DNA from: Thermococcus sp. | GTDB taxonomy: Archaea; Methanobacteriota_B; Thermococci; Thermococcales; Thermococcaceae | Direction: 5' to 3' | DNA length: 15,180 nucleotides | Assembly (NCBI RefSeq): GCF_027066465.1 | Contig: NZ_JAMONU010000048.1 | Coordinates: forward strand, 1-15,180 | Shown here: piece after piece, positions 13,151-15,180 of the stretch | How the letters are laid out: every line of letters begins with the position of its first letter | Position numbering within the stretch: the stretch's first letter is position 1 | Notes under the pieces: generated by a model | Told to the model about the DNA's origin: nothing | The model's input: the letters and a program-made list of their open reading frames with translations, nothing else | The model's database searches: none | Program-made: the position numbers and the translations under genes

Positions 13151-13177
13151 AGAAGGAAAAATGAAAGAACGAAAGCT

Positions 13178-14905
13178 TCAGCTGGCCATCGCGGCGTATT
13201 CCTCTGATGGCTTCTTCCACGCGTGGTACCAGTCTATGACAAGCATTATGTTCAGAAGCAGTCCTATGATGGTTATCAGTCCCACTGAATACTTCGTTAG
13301 GAGGTTGCTGATTCCTGGTATGACGACCACCAGGAACCACAGGAGGGCCAGCGTAACCGTTATCCAGAGGAAGAGCGCCGGGATTATGACGGCCCACTTC
13401 CAGTTGCCGTGCGGGTTCTGAACCTTCGCAACCCAGAGCGATGCGGTCATTAAGGCTATGCTGGCGAGCATCTGGTTCATACCGCTGAAGGCCGGCCATA
13501 GAACAAGGAAGCTTCCGCCCCACGCCAGTGCAACTCCAAATACGACAACTACTGAGGATGCAAGCCATTTGTTCTTCAGGAACTCTGGAGCTTTGGCCAT
13601 CTCCATTATTTCCTGCCACGTGAACCTTCCAAGCCTTGTCGCCGTGTCGAGGGTTGTCAGCGCAAACGCCGCAACCCAGAGGCTCGCGAAGAGTGCCGCT
13701 CCGTGCACCGAAATTCCAAACGCCTTGTTTACTCCGTAGGCATAACTGAGTGCGAATATCTTAACCTTGAGCTTGTGGTGGACAACCTGAATGGCGTACT
13801 GGCTTCCCCAGTTTGCTAGTGTAACGGGGATTTTAAGGTCCTGGAAGACCTGAAGTCCATAGACGGCTATCGATGATATGACCAGAGTTGATAGGAAGCC
13901 CTCGGTGAACATTCCACCGTAGCCCACCATAAGGCCGTGGAGCTCATTGTCGAGCTGTTTGCTCGTTGTTCCCGAACCTACGATGGAGTGGAAGCCGCTC
14001 AGCGCTCCACAGGCGATGACAAGTGGAATCGTTGGCCAGAACGGGGAGGGCTTTCCGCCGACGACGTGGGCGCTCCAGGTGGTAAAGGCAGGTGCCGTGA
14101 AGGTTCCCATTCCTTTAATGCCCACGACGATGAACGCCAGTCCGCCGAGAATCAGTCCGAACCAGAGTATGTAGGCGTTGAGGTAGTCCCTGGGCTGGAG
14201 CAGAATCCAGACGGGCAGTGCTGATGCGACTATCACGTAAAGCCCAAGCGCAACGAGCCAGACGTGGGCGCTGGCGTGTATTGGATACTTGAAGCCGATG
14301 TATATCGCGCCTATGAGCATCAGGATTCCTATTATAGTACCGAGCTTGAAGTCAATCTGCCACTTGTAGAGGAGCAGGCCGAGGATTACTGCCACGAGCA
14401 TGAAGAGCCATGAAGCAGTTGCCGCTCCGGGGGTGCTGACGAAGATACCGCTGATGACAGCTCCGAAGGCCGCGACGACGAGCACAAGCGAGAACCAAAC
14501 GTAGAGCTCGAAGGCCATGCTCGTCCTCTTGCTCATGAGCTTTCCTGCAATCCACTGGACGGACTTGCCGTCGTAGCGCACAGATGACATCAGTGCCAGA
14601 TAGTCATGGACGGCACCGATGAAGACGTTTCCGAACCAGACCCACAGCAGTCCCGGAAGCCAGCCCCAGGCCATTGCAACGGCCGGACCGACTATCGGTC
14701 CAGCTCCCGCGATGCTTGCGAAGTGGTGTCCGTAGAGCACTACTGGGTTCGCTGGGACGTAGTCAACCCCATCGTAGAGCCTGTGGGCTGGGGTCGGCCT
14801 GTTTGGGTCCGCCCGAACGACCTTGTTCTGGAGGGCTTTACCGTAGCTGAAGTAGAAACCGACGTATATGGCCGCCGCTATCAGGATTATTACAGCGGAG
14901 TTCAT
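13178..14905 (-). CDS. cstA: CstA-family carbon starvation / peptide or pyruvate transporter
   Basis: A 575-residue polytopic membrane protein with roughly 14-16 hydrophobic segments across its length. Two CstA signature blocks are clear: HHFASIAGAGPIVGPA at 60-75 and CGALSGFHSIVGSGTTSKQL at 299-318; QPRDYLNAYILW near 237-248 is also typical. Bacterial relatives import peptides (CstA) or pyruvate (BtsT), so an uptake role suits a peptide-fermenting archaeon. The protein is shorter than the roughly 700-residue E. coli CstA. ATG at 14905 with GGAGGTG 5 nt upstream; an open extension to 14944 crosses the predicted promoter. The leader and promoter hold a perfect palindrome, suggesting repression. 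The next gene (Get3 operon) starts only 40 bp after its stop. Confidence 0.92.
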   Translation of the reverse strand: MNSAVIILIAAAIYVGFYFSYGKALQNKVVRADPNRPTPAHRLYDGVDYVPANPVVLYGHHFASIAGAGPIVGPAVAMAWGWLPGLLWVWFGNVFIGAVHDYLALMSSVRYDGKSVQWIAGKLMSKRTSMAFELYVWFSLVLVVAAFGAVISGIFVSTPGAATASWLFMLVAVILGLLLYKWQIDFKLGTIIGILMLIGAIYIGFKYPIHASAHVWLVALGLYVIVASALPVWILLQPRDYLNAYILWFGLILGGLAFIVVGIKGMGTFTAPAFTTWSAHVVGGKPSPFWPTIPLVIACGALSGFHSIVGSGTTSKQLDNELHGLMVGYGGMFTEGFLSTLVISSIAVYGLQVFQDLKIPVTLANWGSQYAIQVVHHKLKVKIFALSYAYGVNKAFGISVHGAALFASLWVAAFALTTLDTATRLGRFTWQEIMEMAKAPEFLKNKWLASSVVVVFGVALAWGGSFLVLWPAFSGMNQMLASIALMTASLWVAKVQNPHGNWKWAVIIPALFLWITVTLALLWFLVVVIPGISNLLTKYSVGLITIIGLLLNIMLVIDWYHAWKKPSEEYAAMAS

Positions 14906-14927
14906 GGTTGCACCTCCGACAGATTTT

Positions 14928-14943
14928 TGCACATTAATGTGCA
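14928..14943. promoter_or_regulatory. Perfect 16-bp palindrome, probable operator of cstA
   Basis: TGCACATTAATGTGCA is its own reverse complement. It lies between the TATA box at 14951-14959 and the cstA ATG, spanning the predicted start of transcription (near 14930). This is a classic repressor position. I do not recognise it as a known Thermococcales regulator site such as the TATCAC-N5-GTGATA motif. Confidence 0.6.
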
Positions 14944-14950
14944 CTTGATT

Positions 14951-14959
14951 ACTTAAATG
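14951..14959 (-). promoter_or_regulatory. TATA box of cstA
   Basis: The minus strand reads CATTTAAGT, about 50 bp upstream of the ATG at 14905. It predicts a leader of about 25 nt, longer than for other genes here, with the palindrome at its 5' end. Confidence 0.5.
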
Positions 14960-14960
14960 T

Positions 14961-14990
14961 CTTTCGGCAGAAAACTGAAAAACTTTCGGC
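14961..14990. repeat. Direct repeat CTTTCGGC x2 upstream of the cstA TATA box
   Basis: CTTTCGGC occurs at 14961-14968 and again at 14983-14990, 22 bp start to start, close to two helical turns. On the cstA strand both read GCCGAAAG. The proximal copy abuts or overlaps the BRE. It could be an activator or second regulator site. Confidence 0.4.
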
Positions 14991-15003
14991 TTTTAACTTA
15001 AAA

Positions 15004-15018
15004 TTGGAGAAAAAATCC
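15004..15018 (-). terminator. T-run terminator after the biotin carrier gene
   Basis: The minus strand has TTTTTT at 15010-15015, about 58 nt beyond the stop of the biotin carrier gene, within GGATTTTTTCTCC. It separates that transcript from the cstA promoter. A small palindrome TTCAA-AA-TTGAA lies upstream at about 15044-15055. Confidence 0.45.
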
Positions 15019-15072
15019 AGCAACCTCAAAATATGAATTAAGATTCAAAATTGAAATAGGAGCGTTGGGGAA

Positions 15073-15180
15073 TTACTCAAGCTCTACCAGAGGCTGTCCG
15101 GTATCTACGGTGTCGCCTTCTTTGACGTAGATTTTCTTCACTATACCATCCCTCGGAGCTGGAATTTCGTTCTCCATCTT
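15073..15180 (-). CDS. Biotin carboxyl carrier protein, C-terminal fragment
   Basis: The last 35 residues plus stop of a biotinyl-lipoyl domain are present; the gene runs off the window edge. The first visible residues are K-M-E-N-E-I, the end of the biotinylation motif (A/M)MKM, so the biotin-bearing lysine is the very first residue seen, 35th from the C-terminus as usual for this domain. IPAPRDGIV, VKEGDTVDTGQPLVELE follow, the standard second half of the hammerhead fold. In Thermococcales such carriers are commonly the gamma subunit of a membrane methylmalonyl-CoA decarboxylase; that specific assignment is inferred. The partner subunits would lie beyond base 15180. Confidence 0.85.
   Translation of the reverse strand, partial: KMENEIPAPRDGIVKKIYVKEGDTVDTGQPLVELE

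Noticed and set aside
1..15180. CRISPR array, tRNA, rRNA, insertion sequence or prophage
   Set aside because: No regularly spaced repeats, no tRNA-like cloverleaf or rRNA sequence, no transposase or integrase and no terminal inverted repeats were found by eye.

Overview
The window looks like chromosomal DNA of a hyperthermophilic euryarchaeon of the order Thermococcales, most likely a Thermococcus. Pointers are archaeal TATA boxes about 35 bp ahead of starts, short leaders with GGAGGTGA- or GGTGGT-type ribosome binding sites, frequent TTG/GTG starts, dense packing with overlapping ends, moderately high GC, and archaeal families (prefoldin alpha, the short 339-residue adenylosuccinate synthetase, MinD ATPases with ferredoxin inserts, a Get3/ArsA ATPase). 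The species call is from protein character only; no search was run.

Layout. 1-154: end of a metallo-beta-lactamase-fold gene (+). 151-1474: three-gene leftward operon (NifX/orange-protein-like, isoprenylcysteine methyltransferase-like membrane protein, DUF2250). 1530-2006: ferritin-like helical protein (-). 2109-3868: two overlapping genes (+) for paralogous MinD-type ATPases with 2x[4Fe-4S] inserts, divergent from the ferritin-like gene. 3931-4356: prefoldin alpha (+). 4411-5835: secreted or anchored DUF2341 surface protein with about 25 N-glycosylation sequons (+). 5820-6740: NAD-dependent sugar-nucleotide epimerase (-), divergent from purA (6874-7893, +). 7886-9949: large protein of unknown function with an N-terminal domain resembling a degenerate Mrr nuclease and about eight PepSY-like repeats (-). 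10015-10800: monoacylglycerol-lipase-like hydrolase (-). 10930-13137: a tight four-gene operon (-) of an 88-residue protein, a Get3/ArsA ATPase, a DUF59 protein and a membrane-anchored protein. 13178-14905: CstA transporter (-), with a perfect 16-bp palindrome at its predicted transcription start. 15073-15180: C-terminal end of a biotin carrier protein (-).

How the genes fit together. The NifX-like gene, the ferritin-like gene and the tandem MinD-ferredoxin ATPases form a neighbourhood like the bacterial orange-protein (ORP) loci, suggesting metal-sulfur cluster handling. The Get3-type operon encodes four proteins without a single cysteine, which argues against Fe-S or arsenite work and for membrane-protein targeting or another ATP-driven chaperone role. 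cstA (peptide or pyruvate uptake) and the biotin carrier (decarboxylase) fit a peptide-fermenting lifestyle. All three convergent gene pairs overlap at their stop ends. No RNA gene, CRISPR array or insertion sequence was seen, and no stretch over 300 bp lacks a gene.
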